From positions 5,225,497-5,289,496 of the forward strand of contig NW_004955470.1 of the NCBI RefSeq assembly GCF_000276665.1: a stretch of 64,000 nt of DNA, written 5' to 3'. Both the position numbers and the translations under genes were made by a program. The DNA comes from Chinchilla lanigera (Eukaryota > Chordata > Mammalia > Rodentia > Chinchillidae). Positions 1 through 11,800 of this stretch are shown here, piece by piece (the first letter of the stretch is position 1; every line of letters starts with the position of its first letter). Under the pieces are notes generated by a model. That model searched no databases. It saw only the letters and a list, made by a program, of their open reading frames with translations, and was not told the origin of the DNA.

Positions 1-2261
1 ACATTACTTCAGTTTCAGTGGACCAGAGGTTGGGAGAAGCCCAGCTGGGTAGTTTGGCCTAGGCTCTCTCATGAGGCTACAGTCAGTGCATCAGCTGGGC
101 AGCCATCTTCTGACAGCTTGACTGGGGCTGGAGAAGCCAATCCCAAGAAATTTCAATCACATGGCTGCTGAGTTGGTGCTAGGGGGTCTGAGTCATGTGA
201 ATGAGCCATTAATTAGAGAGTAGGCTTGAAGGGGGTGGAGGTAATTTTATTTACCACAACTCTCCTCCACGAGATGATTCCTTTTGTTCCAAAGAGCTCC
301 CTGTTAAGCCTTAAGAGTGGTAAATGAATGTGTTTGAGACAACCAAGAGAAACCTGACCTGCTGGGGTGGCTGACGTCAATGGACTAGGAAGCCAGAAAG
401 GACTGTATGTCCTGGGGTGTATCTCCTTGTGATTCCACTTCCAAATATTTAATAGACTTGTCCAACAAAGAATGTCAGGAATTCTGCAGACTGCAGACGT
501 GGCCCTGTTGTAAGGAAGGGCAGTAGCCACCACCAAGAATGCATGATTCCCAAGTGCAAAGGAGGTATAAGATTAGAAGGCCCGTGAGACACGGAGAACA
601 CTGGACCTTCCCACACAGAATCAGCTGGCGTCCAAGTGGATTTTGTGAAGCTCTCCAAGGTGAAAAGGGACCCTGGGGTTCAACACCACATACACACAGT
701 ACATGTGTCAGGGTGGTCACAGTCTGTACACCCAGCAACACCCCCACGCCCTTCTCGCTGAACAAAAGCTCAGCACTGACACCTGAACCAAGGGGAAGAG
801 AGGGGTGCAGCATCCCCATGTAGCAGGGCAAGCATACGGGCAGGCTGTTGTCCTAGCGGTGACTGCGATCACGTGTCAGCTGGACCAAAACTCGGGGTTC
901 CAGTTTGGAGGAACAATAGCAGCTCAGGGCTGTCAACATTTCACCCTTGCCTGAACCTCTGGCCGGTGAGCCATGCTTCCAAAGCCCTGATCAGCAGTTT
1001 TCTCTTCTCTCCTACAAGTTTATTCCCACCCACACACAAACTTGCTCTTGTGTGTCTGCTCTAACAAACAAATAAAACTGCTGCCCACACAACCCCTCCT
1101 TCTACTCTCATCACACGCAGTTTCTTGGAAGTGGGTTTCAGCTGGCAGCAACAGGCTTGGACCTCTTGTACCTGACTTCTGCCCCCCACACTCCACGTGA
1201 AGGGCTCTTGTGAAGGTCAGCTGTGACTTCTGGGTGTCCAATGCCAATGGCTATTCCTGTTCTCCTCTGAGCTGATCCTTTCCTAGACGGCTGATTAATC
1301 CTTTTCCCTTCCAGCACTTTGTTTCTTACCTTGCTCTGGGCCGCTTCTTTTCTTGCTCCCTTCCCACAGACCTTTTCTCTGGACTCCTCGCTGGAATAAC
1401 TGGGATGGACCCAGGGAGCTTTCTCTTCCCTCTTCCAGACCCTGAATTCCTATCCCATCCAAACAGTGCTGACTCCCAACTTTACAACTTGATCGACTTG
1501 GTATTTCCATTTAGATGCTTAATGGGAAAACTGAAGAGGAGCTCCTTTCTATGGGTTCTGCTCTGGGCCCCCATTTCTGTAACGGGCGCCCCCCATTCAC
1601 CCGGGAGCCTCCCTAGGAAAAGGCAATTACCATGATCAATTTGGATGGGAGAAAAATCTGCCCCAGGACCTTTTCAGTAAGAGTAGACTCTATAAAGTTG
1701 TTTAGTGCTAAAAACTAGAAAAAAGAATTTTCATAAAGATGAAGAATAAATAAAAGTAGCGGTCCTTAAGACACATGAAATCAAATTACAGTATATGACC
1801 CTGTATCAGTTCCGATTCCAGCTATACAAATTCCATGGAGACTGGCTTATTCAAAGGAACAAATGGAACCTGTTTTCAAAAAGTAAAGAAATATATAACT
1901 GAGACACAATTCTGAGATTCCAAATAAATGCCTCTGCCTGGCTTCTCCATATTCTGCATTTGTGGTTCACTGTAGATATTGCACTCATAACCTGGTTTTC
2001 AATAAAAATGTGCAGATTAGAAGAATCCGATGCTAAAGAATGATAACTTGTAAGAAATTTTATATTTTTACTGTGTTGTACCACATACACGAAAAAAAAT
2101 TGTTATCTTCTGTCTTCCAAAAATGGACACCAAAATAATTGGTGGGGGGGGGACCTCCAAAAATTGGAATTGCCCACCCAACCCAAAAAACTTCATACTT
2201 CGCCTTTAACCCTGAGTAGCAGGATGTTCTCTGAGAGCAGAAATAACATTTGCACATGTAA
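1..2261. other. Flanking DNA beyond the CRACDL 3' end
   Basis: No gene was found. Bases 1-280 read like an old interspersed repeat (GGCTTGACTGGGGCTGGAGA and similar phrases are common in mammalian genomes), but I cannot name the family. The rest is unassigned. In human this side faces MGAT4A; nothing of that gene is visible. Confidence 0.5.
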
Positions 2262-2942
2262 CTGAGGCATGTTCGAAACCTTTTATTAAACAGGCAATGC
2301 ATTGTGCAATGGTTGAGGACACAGATGCCAAGTGGAAAAGTTTAAAAATTATTTTTGGAAACAGTCTCTGGATTGACAAACCCTGCCACGTTCCTTCCTC
2401 TCCTCCTTAAGAGTGGCTGTCTTCGGGAAATCAGACTGTCTGATAGCTGCTCTTGGAAACGCATCCCTGTTTTTTCACAAATGTCATGCCTAGCGGTAAA
2501 CACGAAAGGAGAACACAGGCAAGAGAGTGGTCAGACATAGGCTGACCTTCAGCAGGAGCGCAAATGTGGGCGCTCCTGGGATGGCTTCGGTTTTGGTCTT
2601 TTGGGGTGTCTGATTTATAAATCCGCTTTTCATTTCCGTTTTCTGCCTTGTTTGGGGTCTCTTTTCCCAGGGAATCCTAAAGCTCACATTCACGCCCCCA
2701 GGCACAGGAACTCACTCCTGAATTTTTTTCACTGTGGTTTTTGCTGGGGGCCGTCTGGTCCAGGGTTATGGCTGTGTTTGTTCTCTTTGCTTTGCTTGGT
2801 TCCGTCCTCTTCCCCGAGCTCAGCATAACTTGGTGATAAAATCAATCTTAAGTTGCACAGTCTGTTTGCCATGATTTACTGGCAGTTTTAAACGAAGTGG
2901 CGCGTCAAGGGAATGGATATTCTTCATCAGCGAGCCGCCAAC
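2262..2942 (-). other. CRACDL: Probable CRACDL 3' UTR
   Basis: Sequence between the TAG and the first downstream minus-strand AATAAA. No interspersed repeat was recognised in it. The length, about 680 nt, fits a transcript of about 4 kb. The end is estimated at 20 nt past the signal. Confidence 0.55.
2282..2287 (-). terminator. Candidate polyadenylation signal AATAAA of CRACDL
   Basis: TTTATT on the plus strand reads AATAAA on the minus strand, about 655 nt downstream of the stop codon. It is the first canonical hexamer past the stop. Sequence 20-50 nt further on contains TTACATGTGC and AATGTT, weakly U/GU-rich. Confidence 0.5.
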
Positions 2943-3085
2943 CTATTTTATGATCTGGGGCATGTCGCTCCAAGCTTGAGATTTCTTCCTGGCGAGTTCC
3001 ATCCAGGAGGGCTGGTCTGCACTGGCATAACTGGCTCGCTTCAGCTGATGCATCTCCTTCTCCGTCATCGCCGCAGCCTGAGCTG
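2943..3085 (-). CDS. CRACDL: CRACDL last coding exon (residues 900-945) with tandem acceptor
   Basis: The exon opens at ctgcagcag, so splicing can join at 3082 or 3085. The 3082 choice gives the frame AQAAAMTEKEMHQLKRASYA, then SADQPSWMELARKKSQAW and SDMPQIIK, ending in TAG at 2943-2945. The 3085 choice adds one alanine. The 3082 form matches the human junction (NL-AQ) as I remember it. No open frame beginning with Met covers this exon in genomic DNA, so frame-based scans miss it. Confidence 0.92.
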
Positions 3086-6000
3086 CTGCAGGGGGACAAG
3101 CACAAACACGAGACAGGAGTGTGGATGTTCACGCAAGCCTCCTGCATTTCTCTAAATACGGGCCAAAGTCTCAACTGCGTTCCCCAGCAGAAACTTCACT
3201 AGTCTGGAAATGTGTCAAGAACACTTAGGCAGAGAATATGTAATTTATGTGGCAGAAAGGGTTATGAGCAGCTTAAACAGTTACGGCAGCGTACAGAGTA
3301 AGAAACAGAGTGAAACTGCAGGAACACGGGTAGGTCATACAACAAGTGAATGAACTTAATGCCACTCCAGTGTCCACTTACAATGGACAGAAAGGTGAAT
3401 TCCTTGTGGTGTACCTTTTATCCCAATGAAAAATAAATAAAATTCACAAAATACAAGGGTTGGAGAGTGGCTCATTAGAAGAATAGATGGGTAGATGCTT
3501 GAGCCCCTGAGTTCAATCCCCAGTAACAAAAACAAAACAAGAAAGGGCTGGGCATGCAGCAGAGCATGTGCCTAGCATGTCTGAATTCAGTCTCGAGCAC
3601 ATTACAAAAAATACTGATACATTCAACAAGAAAAGAACCTCAAAAATACTGTGCTCAGCAAAAGGAGTTAGATATAAAAGAACAGATATTTTATGATTTC
3701 ATTTATGAGAAATGTTCCCAAAATGCAAATCTATAGAGACAGAAAGTAGATTACTGGCTTCCCAGAGTAATGTATGGGGAATGGGGATTGAGGTCAAGTG
3801 GCTGTGAGGTTTCTTTTTAAGTGTGAGGGAAATGTCTTCAGCTTAGGTTCTACATTCTGTAGATAAGGCACTTATCGGGAATACGCCCTCACTGAATTAT
3901 ACACTTACTTGGGCAGGCTTTATGGTGTGTGAATTGTATCTCAATAAACACTGCAGGAAAAACTCAACATGGCAAGTAATTCAACAAAACAAATAACAGC
4001 AAAAAAAAGAAACCAACAAAAAACCCCACAAACAAAAACCAAAACTCCAAACAGCAACAGCAAAAAGAGCCAGGTGTGGTGGCACACACCTGTAATCCCA
4101 GCACTTGGCAGGCTGAGGCAGGAGAACTACCATGAGTTTTGAGGCCAGCCTGATCTACATAATGAGTTTAAGGCCAACCTGAACTACACAGTGAGACCCT
4201 GTCTCAAAAAACAAAACAAAACAAACAAACAAACAAACAAAACAAACCAAGACCGCAGGAACCATCCAGGACCATGAATCCACAGTGCTTGGTAACACAG
4301 GCCGATCTCATACCCAAGTTCTGATGCGACAGGGAGATTCCCCTTTGTAGCCCCTCCTTGAGGCTCAGCTTGGCCCCCTGCTTCTGGGTCACCATGGGCT
4401 TAGCAGGGGTCATCAGGAAAGACTTGCTTCGGACAAAGTCAACCTGTTTCACGGGCTCCTGAGGGGATACAAGACAGACACACACTGTCAGCCACACAGC
4501 CGGGGAGAGAGACAGACACACTGCAGGTGCCTGAGTCACAAGGGGTCTCTCCCAGGATGAACTATGTTGGTGGCACTTTCCGGGTGAGCTCTGGTGTGTC
4601 CCCTCGCTGACGTCCAGCAGCAGAATGCTGGACCTCTGCCCAGTACCCAACCTGATCCCCCCTTGTGTGTATTGTGGCTTCCCTGTCCCTCAAACATGGC
4701 CTTAGCCCCGGGTGCTGGATGGCAGGGATTCTATGTGACGGTCAAAATGAATTGAGTTTGGAAATGGTTTCATGACTTTTAGGACACTGGGCATGATCAC
4801 ACATACTCTGCACGGGCTAGCCCTTCTTCTACAAAGTCCCCAGTCTGCACTCGAGTGGTCAGTCTGGGTGCAATGGAGTCGTGGTTAAAAGGAGGGAGGC
4901 AGGTGCAGGCTCAGGCGTTCCTGACAAGGCTGAAACACGCTTATGGATTTATCTTCTTATTACTGTGGCTGTCCCAGGGACCCCAAGACTGGAGATCAGC
5001 TTGCTTCTAGCTGTCCCTGTTGGTGGAAGCTATTTACAGTGCAGAGGGCAGAAAGAAACCTCAGGTTCCGGCCATGCATCCCCAGGGGAAGGATGAGGAG
5101 CCCCAGCAGGCGGACAACACGAGGGGCACAAGCGGGGCTCCCTGATCACTGCACAGTGAGCTGAGAGGGAGCAGCTGACATCGTTGCTATGTGTCTGAGT
5201 GAGAAGCTATTTTAACCTCATTCCATTTCTCCAGATGCTGAGCTGCGTTGCCTAGGTGGCAAGGAGCAGAGCACTGTCTCCGCCGCCTAAGCGATTCCCT
5301 GCCTCTCCACAACCCTAACAAGCCCAGCACGTGCAAAGAGCAGGCAGAGCCTACCGTTTGGCACAAAATTGCTTTTGTCTCACCGAGCTCAGCCACCCAT
5401 CAGCAGCCACCACAGGTGCTGGTGTCAGAGCTGCCCGTGTGGGACGCGCGGTCATCACGCCGGCCCCAGCCCCAGCCCTGGTCAGCTGTCCCCTCCTGAA
5501 CCGCAGCAACAGAAGGGGTCTGCAATTAGCACCTGGGCTCTCTCGGGTGCCTTGGCTTGCTTTCCTGTTTCCGACTTCAGGGTCCGCGTTCCGGGCTTGT
5601 CTTCCTGGCTCGGCGGCTGGTCGGGGGCCCCTCGCCGCTTCTGGCGGGCCATGGTGATCCAGGGTGGCGTGGGCTGCCCGTCAGCTCCAGGACCTGTCGC
5701 TGCCTCGGGCGGCCCCTTCTCTGTGGGTAAAGGCACGGGGTTATGCAAGTCCACCCTGCTCCTCCAGCCTCCCATAAACAGAACACTGCACTGCTTGGCT
5801 CACGGTGGAGGGCCCGGGAGCAGGCCACCGTCTGGGGGGCCGTTCCAGTGAGACCATTGCTTTTCTTTAAGGGACTTTCTTTTCTGAAGATGCATCAAAG
5901 GGCTTAAGCATCTCTCATCTGAACCACAAAAAGCGAAACCCAGTTGCCTGTCTAAAATCCATGTGCATGTTAAAGCGGACCTCCTCCCTGGGAGCCCTTT

Positions 6001-8844
6001 CTAGAAGGAGCTAAAGATACACACAGAAAGAGGTAACAATTCTGTAATAGGATCCTGTCATTTGGGACCAGCACACACTTCCCAATTCCTGATTTGCTCG
6101 GATGCCAAAGACACACTGTTGTCCTCTTGTCACTTAACAATAGCAAGCACAACCTTCTCTCTGTGGAGAGTGGTGCCATTTACAGTATCATTTTATGTTT
6201 TATTCCTCGTCCAGAGTTCCCAGTAACTGCCTGGCACACAAAAGGGGCTTGGTGGCTGTGTGTTTAACACAATCTACATTTCTCATCTCTTGCACTCTCC
6301 ATGAGAATTTTATACCTCCCTCATAGCCTCTATCTTTTTTCCTTAAAAAGAAGATTTTTTTTCCTGTTCTCCTTTGATCATTTCTTTACACTCTGACCAA
6401 TCATGCTCTCTGAACTTACACTTTAGTTAGGAACATATTCTGAGCAATTCTGCCAAGGATAACTGTACAGGGAGAGAAAATGTTCACTCCAGTTTTATTT
6501 TATCCCTGGGGCCTGGCAGACGCTACTCTGCAAGAGCAAGTGCGTGCTCTACCACTGAGCTACTTCCCCATCTCCAGCCCTGGTTTTATATCAAGGGCAG
6601 AACGATCACTGCTGAATGCTGAGGCAGCTCAAAGGACACCATGCACAAGACATGGTTCTGTAAACTCCTCATGCCTAACACTTAGGTCATTCCACTTGAG
6701 CCACAAAAAATACTTTAAGTAAGTGGAGATGTATGGGATCTAGGGCCCCCTGGACCAGGCCCTAGGCTGACATGTCGGGGGTCTGAGGCAATCACACTCA
6801 GCTTTCTTACGGGAAATGCAATCTTGTAAACAACGCAAGGAGGTGGAGCTTGGTAAAAAGGTAACATTTCCTCCATATCAACAGCAATTGTACTATACGT
6901 GTATGTGTGTGTGCATGTGTGTGCGTGCACGTGAACTCCCATGTGCCTATGTTCACATGCACACTGGAGAAGTAAGCCCCACAGCTGCACCGGGTACTGC
7001 CAGTGTGCGATAAGGTGACCCAAAAAGCAGTGTCACCAAGCACCAGGCCAGGCAGACAGCCAAGATCTTTCACCAGCTGTTTCTTCGTGGTTTTGGTCCT
7101 GTCTTTCTTCCCCAAGTGCCAGGCTTTCCTTGTATTCTGTATCTGCTTCTTTCTCACCTTCTCCCTCCCTTGTCCGGAATGCAAATGGGTGAAAGGGTCC
7201 CTGGCTCCCCCAGACTCTGTTACAGGATGTTTTCTGGGGCCAGTCTCACAGGTAGAGGGAAGCAGGAGAGGTGTATAGACACCAAGAGGGATGGAGGAAA
7301 CCCACCACTGCTTCCTACCATGGTTCAGAGAGACCTGAGATCCCAACAGGAGCCTCACAGCAAGGGACCCAAGAAAGGGGCGATGGGCTGGACATTTTCC
7401 ACGACGCTAAGCTTCAGAGAAGTAAGTTGCACCCATGTCCTAGGTATGCAGGGCCAGAGCTGGGTGGCAAGTCATTTTGCTCTGTGCTAGCAGGCCTTGG
7501 GGGTGTTTGTGTAGTATGTGTGTGTGTGATAGTACTGGGGATTGAATCCAGGGCCTTTATGCTGACTTCCATTCATGGTCCTTTTTGACTTTGAGACAGG
7601 GTCTCACTAAGCTGCTAAGTTGCACAGGCTGGGCTCAAAATTGCTATCCTCCTGCCTCAGCCTCCCAGACTGCTAGGATCACAGATAATGTGCTACCATG
7701 CTTGCTTTCGGTGGCCTCTTTGATTCGTTCCCCTACCTCCTGCACTTGGCACCCACATTAAGGGCAGGGGTTCTGGGATCTGTGCTACACTGGAGCTGTG
7801 GAAAGCTGAAGAGAATGAAAACACAGGCAAATAAAGAAGGCTTCAAGGGCCGAAGTCCTCACAAAGCGACAGCTACAAAGCATAAACATCCAAGGTGAAG
7901 GCAGCTTCATCTCCTGGGGACTGGCTAAAGGCAACTGATGTCTCAATTTCTCCTCCCCAAATGACAGGGGTTTAAGCTGTTAAATGTGCCTCGGTTTACA
8001 ACCATCAGGCCAGGAGCATTTTTCTGACTGGGGAAGAGGCAATTCCATGTCCCCCTGACTGCGTCCCTGGAAGAGAATGACTGCCCGCCCGCAGCTGCCC
8101 CGGAAAGAAAAGCAGCAAGCTGGTCCGCTGGAACACGGGCCTGGAGGGACACTGCCGGAAGGCCTCCTTCCGGAAGGCAAATACGGGTGAACACTTCCGG
8201 GAGGGAAATGCAGAGGAACACGTCTAGAAAGCAAATGCTGTAGACCCAGGGACCTGTCCAGCCACAGAATGCACCCCAACAATTTAACGTCATGGGGAAA
8301 CTACATTTGATCAGAGAAAACTAGTATGGCTTTTATTATTTAGTTATTTATTATTTTATTATTTAGTTATTTAAGGAGAGGATCTGTCGAAGGACTAACC
8401 AGTCCTGTACACCCTTTCTCCAAATTCCTTCCTCTTCCTTAACACACTCCCCTCCCTCCGGGGTCTATTTGGAAGCATATAATGTGTAAGCAGTGTCTTC
8501 AGCGTTGTGTTCAACGGGCTGTAATAACCAGGAAGGGTTCCTTCCTAGGCAGGGGAACAGAGCAGCTAATGACTAGTGCTGGGCCCTCTAGGGCTGGGTT
8601 TAAGGCCTCAGGCTAGCCACGTATTCTGGGTCAAATTGAAGGACCCCTGGAGGCTCAGCTTTAGTGCAAAATGAGGAAAACAGCAGTTTCTGTGCTTCCC
8701 AGTATGAGTACAGAGATTCCACGAGACGGCCCTGGGTCTCCACCTGCCAGCCTGGTTGGGGAAGACTCCATGAGACACCTGTGGCCTCCGCCTCCCAGTC
8801 ACTGTGGGACAATCCTCAGGATACTCACTCAGCACAGTGCCTGG

Positions 8845-8882
<38 letters not shown>

Positions 8883-11800
8883 CTGCTGCCTCAACTGCTG
8901 TTATTTTGTTGTTGCCGGTGTTATCAGTTTTTCCCACTTGAGGAAGGCCATAGACTTTGGTCAAATCCTACTCCACATATGATGGAGAGCACCGAGCCAT
9001 TGTGCCATGAAGTGAGCCCTTGTCCCCTGCTCTGATAAGAAAACAGCGATACCGGGCTGCAGCCTCTTGACCCTTCAGTGCCTGAGGAGAATGTAATGGT
9101 CCCAGTATTACCAACAGTCAAGTTAAACAGAAATTAATACACAGTCAGAGAGGGACTTGGCCCTCAAGGAAGTCAGCAGAAAAAATAAAGGCATCAGAAT
9201 TGTGGCTGGAGGTGCCTCTAAAGAAGGCCAGGCCCAAGATAAAGATGCAGGGGCCAGGTCTACATGCCTCCCGAAGGGATAAACAATAACTTGAGATTAT
9301 ATTGAAATTAGTACCATCTGGACCATTAAGTCCAGCTAGGCATCAGATGCCCAGGTGGGTGGGTGACCAGAGCATCCCGACCAATCCCTTGCCAAAAATG
9401 TTGGTTTTAGAAGTCATAGATAAGCCAAGGTTAACCATGTCAGCCATATACCTTGCTACGTGCCTCCCTGCCCTACTGGATCAGTATTAGCTAAGCAGCT
9501 ATACTCACAATCTTATAGGTGATGATAATTTGACCCACACTGTACCCACATTGTGACTCTGCTGTATAAATTACTCCTGACAAAGGGTCTCGGTGGCCAC
9601 CCACTCGGGAGCCCTCCTGTCTCTCAGGAGCTATCTCTCAATAAGGCTTCCTACTCTTCACCTCTGTTCTTCCTTGGAATTCATTCTTTCACTTTGGGGC
9701 ACAGGAACTGGGCCTCTCTGACATCTAGCAGGTTGTGAGTTATTTTTCCTCTATAACTAGCTGACTGCATCTTCCCGCTGTGTATGCTTATCTGCCTGTA
9801 ACCCCGCAGGGGCAGTGGCCTCATATTGTCATTTCTGCATCCACTGTGCCCAGCATGGAACCGCAGGGTCTCAAGAAGGCTGCTCTGCTCCCCTCAGGCC
9901 TGCTGCGCTATGGAGGAGCCTGGCCCATGGCCTCTGTGTGTTTTGAGCCCTGTCCTGGAACAGCGCTCCATCCCTTTCTATAGACCTGGCCTCTATAGCC
10001 CAGCATGCAATGGGCTCCGTTGCAGTGACACAAAGCACAAGACAGCGGCAGAGCTTCCATGCCTATTCCCAGAGGCTCTGACCTCGCAGACTCCCGATTC
10101 CCCACAAGCCCTGAATATCCCTGGGGACAAAAGAGCCTCAACATTTCCGGAGCCACATTTGACATTGTGACTGAGGGATCTGTAATTTGGGAAGGCCTAC
10201 AACGAACCATTCCCCAAGTCCTCGACATGAAACCATTCCTACATGGCAGAGCTGCATTTCATCACTTCATTCTCCCTCACGGATGGGTGGACTTTTTCCT
10301 TTTTCCTTTATTCTTTTGCTACCTATTAAAATTCAGCTTTAAGGTGCTGTTTTATTTAGAAAGACTCCTGGAGCGACCACCTATGGGCGCTCAGTAAAAC
10401 CCAAACAGTGGACCACCCTATGCAGGACACCCGGGGGGGTGCCAAGAACGCTATCTTCTGAGTGGGAGGCAGCGAGCCTCACAATGTCAACTCCTGTGAG
10501 CCTCGCCCTTTGGCTGAGAAAATGAAGCAGATGCTCCGCCCTAAGGTAACACATAGCAGGATAGCAGGATTCCTGCATCTCTGACATTTGGTATATCCTG
10601 TCCTTTGTGAAGCAGCAATTTTTAAGAATTTTTTCCTTCCATACAATTTATTTCTTGTTTATAAAAATGCACACACGCATGGTACATACTTGTACAATGA
10701 CAGATAAGAATATAAAGACAAATGCCAGTCATGGTGATGGACATCTAATTCCAGCACTATGGGAGGCTGAGGCAGGAGGGTCCAAACTCAAGTACCACCT
10801 GGGCAACTTAGACCCTATCTTTTAAAAAAAAAAAGATAGGATGGGCTGGAGGTGTAGCCCAATGTGAAGGCCCCTGCATTCAATCCCCAGTACTGATTTT
10901 AAAAACATAATAAAAATAGAGAAAAAAAGTTTTCTGTAAATAATAACCCAGAGAGGGTGCATTAAAATTTGGTTCATTCTCCAAAACTGATGTTCAGGCT
11001 GGGACATGGGTACTGCTGGCTGCTGTTATCCAGAACTACGGTGAGAATCATAAGCAAATGGCAGAGATGAATGATTTGAAAAATTTGCAGCTTAGTCAGA
11101 GAGGAAGTGCCTGTAAAGTTGGGGCTCTGGAGAGAGTGGTTGCTGAAGGATTAGCATTTAAAAGAAGCCAAATACTTCGCATCAGGAAGATGGGAGTGGT
11201 GGCTTGAAGGCAGTCAGAAATCAGCAAGACCTCACTCCTCACAGACTCGTTTGAGAACAGAGTCCCTGAGGCCCCTGCTCCAGAAGGGCCACTTAGGCAA
11301 CTGGTTCTCCAGGATTCATTTCACCAATCTCAGCCATCCACGCACTTGGGGAGGCTGCTATAGCCATGTTCCAAGGGGGCCAGGCTACTGCTCCAGCCAG
11401 CAGCAGACCTTGGTGTCATCCACATGGTGCTCCTTTTTCAGGCATGCACAGTGCAAATGCTATAAGGTTATGGAGGTGTCTACACAGATTTTGGAAGACG
11501 TCCTGGGAACCCAGACAAAAATGCATGACAAAGTCATACCCCCTGCCAGGGGGCCTATGACCAGGCAGTGTGTGAAGCTGTGAGAGTGAAGTTTAAGGTG
11601 CACTGGAAACCCCAAGATGTTGGAGATGCCAGGACCATGGCACATCTACTGAGAAAAGCTGCAGGTGGTGCAGCCAGCCCAAGACAGAGGGTACAAGGGC
11701 TGCAACCTGCAAGGCCACAGAAACAGGGCTGCCCAAGGCCTTTGAAGTTCACATCTTACCACAGTCTGCCATAGGGGCTGGATATGCAGCTATATGATTT

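Larger units (their letters stand above)
3086..4313 (-). other. CRACDL intron 8 (between exons 8 and 9)
   Basis: GTATGA ... CAG intron of about 1.23 kb. It contains tRNA-derived SINE fragments (3450-3620), an L1M 3' end (3690-3962) and a B1-like SINE (4067-4249). Confidence 0.85.

Noticed and set aside
2905..3174. 89-codon minus-strand frame over the last exon
   Set aside because: It is an out-of-frame shadow; the real frame there is the CRACDL C-terminus ending at 2943.
6807..7358. 183-codon minus-strand open frame
   Set aside because: Runs through a TG microsatellite (His/Thr repeats) and has no protein resemblance.
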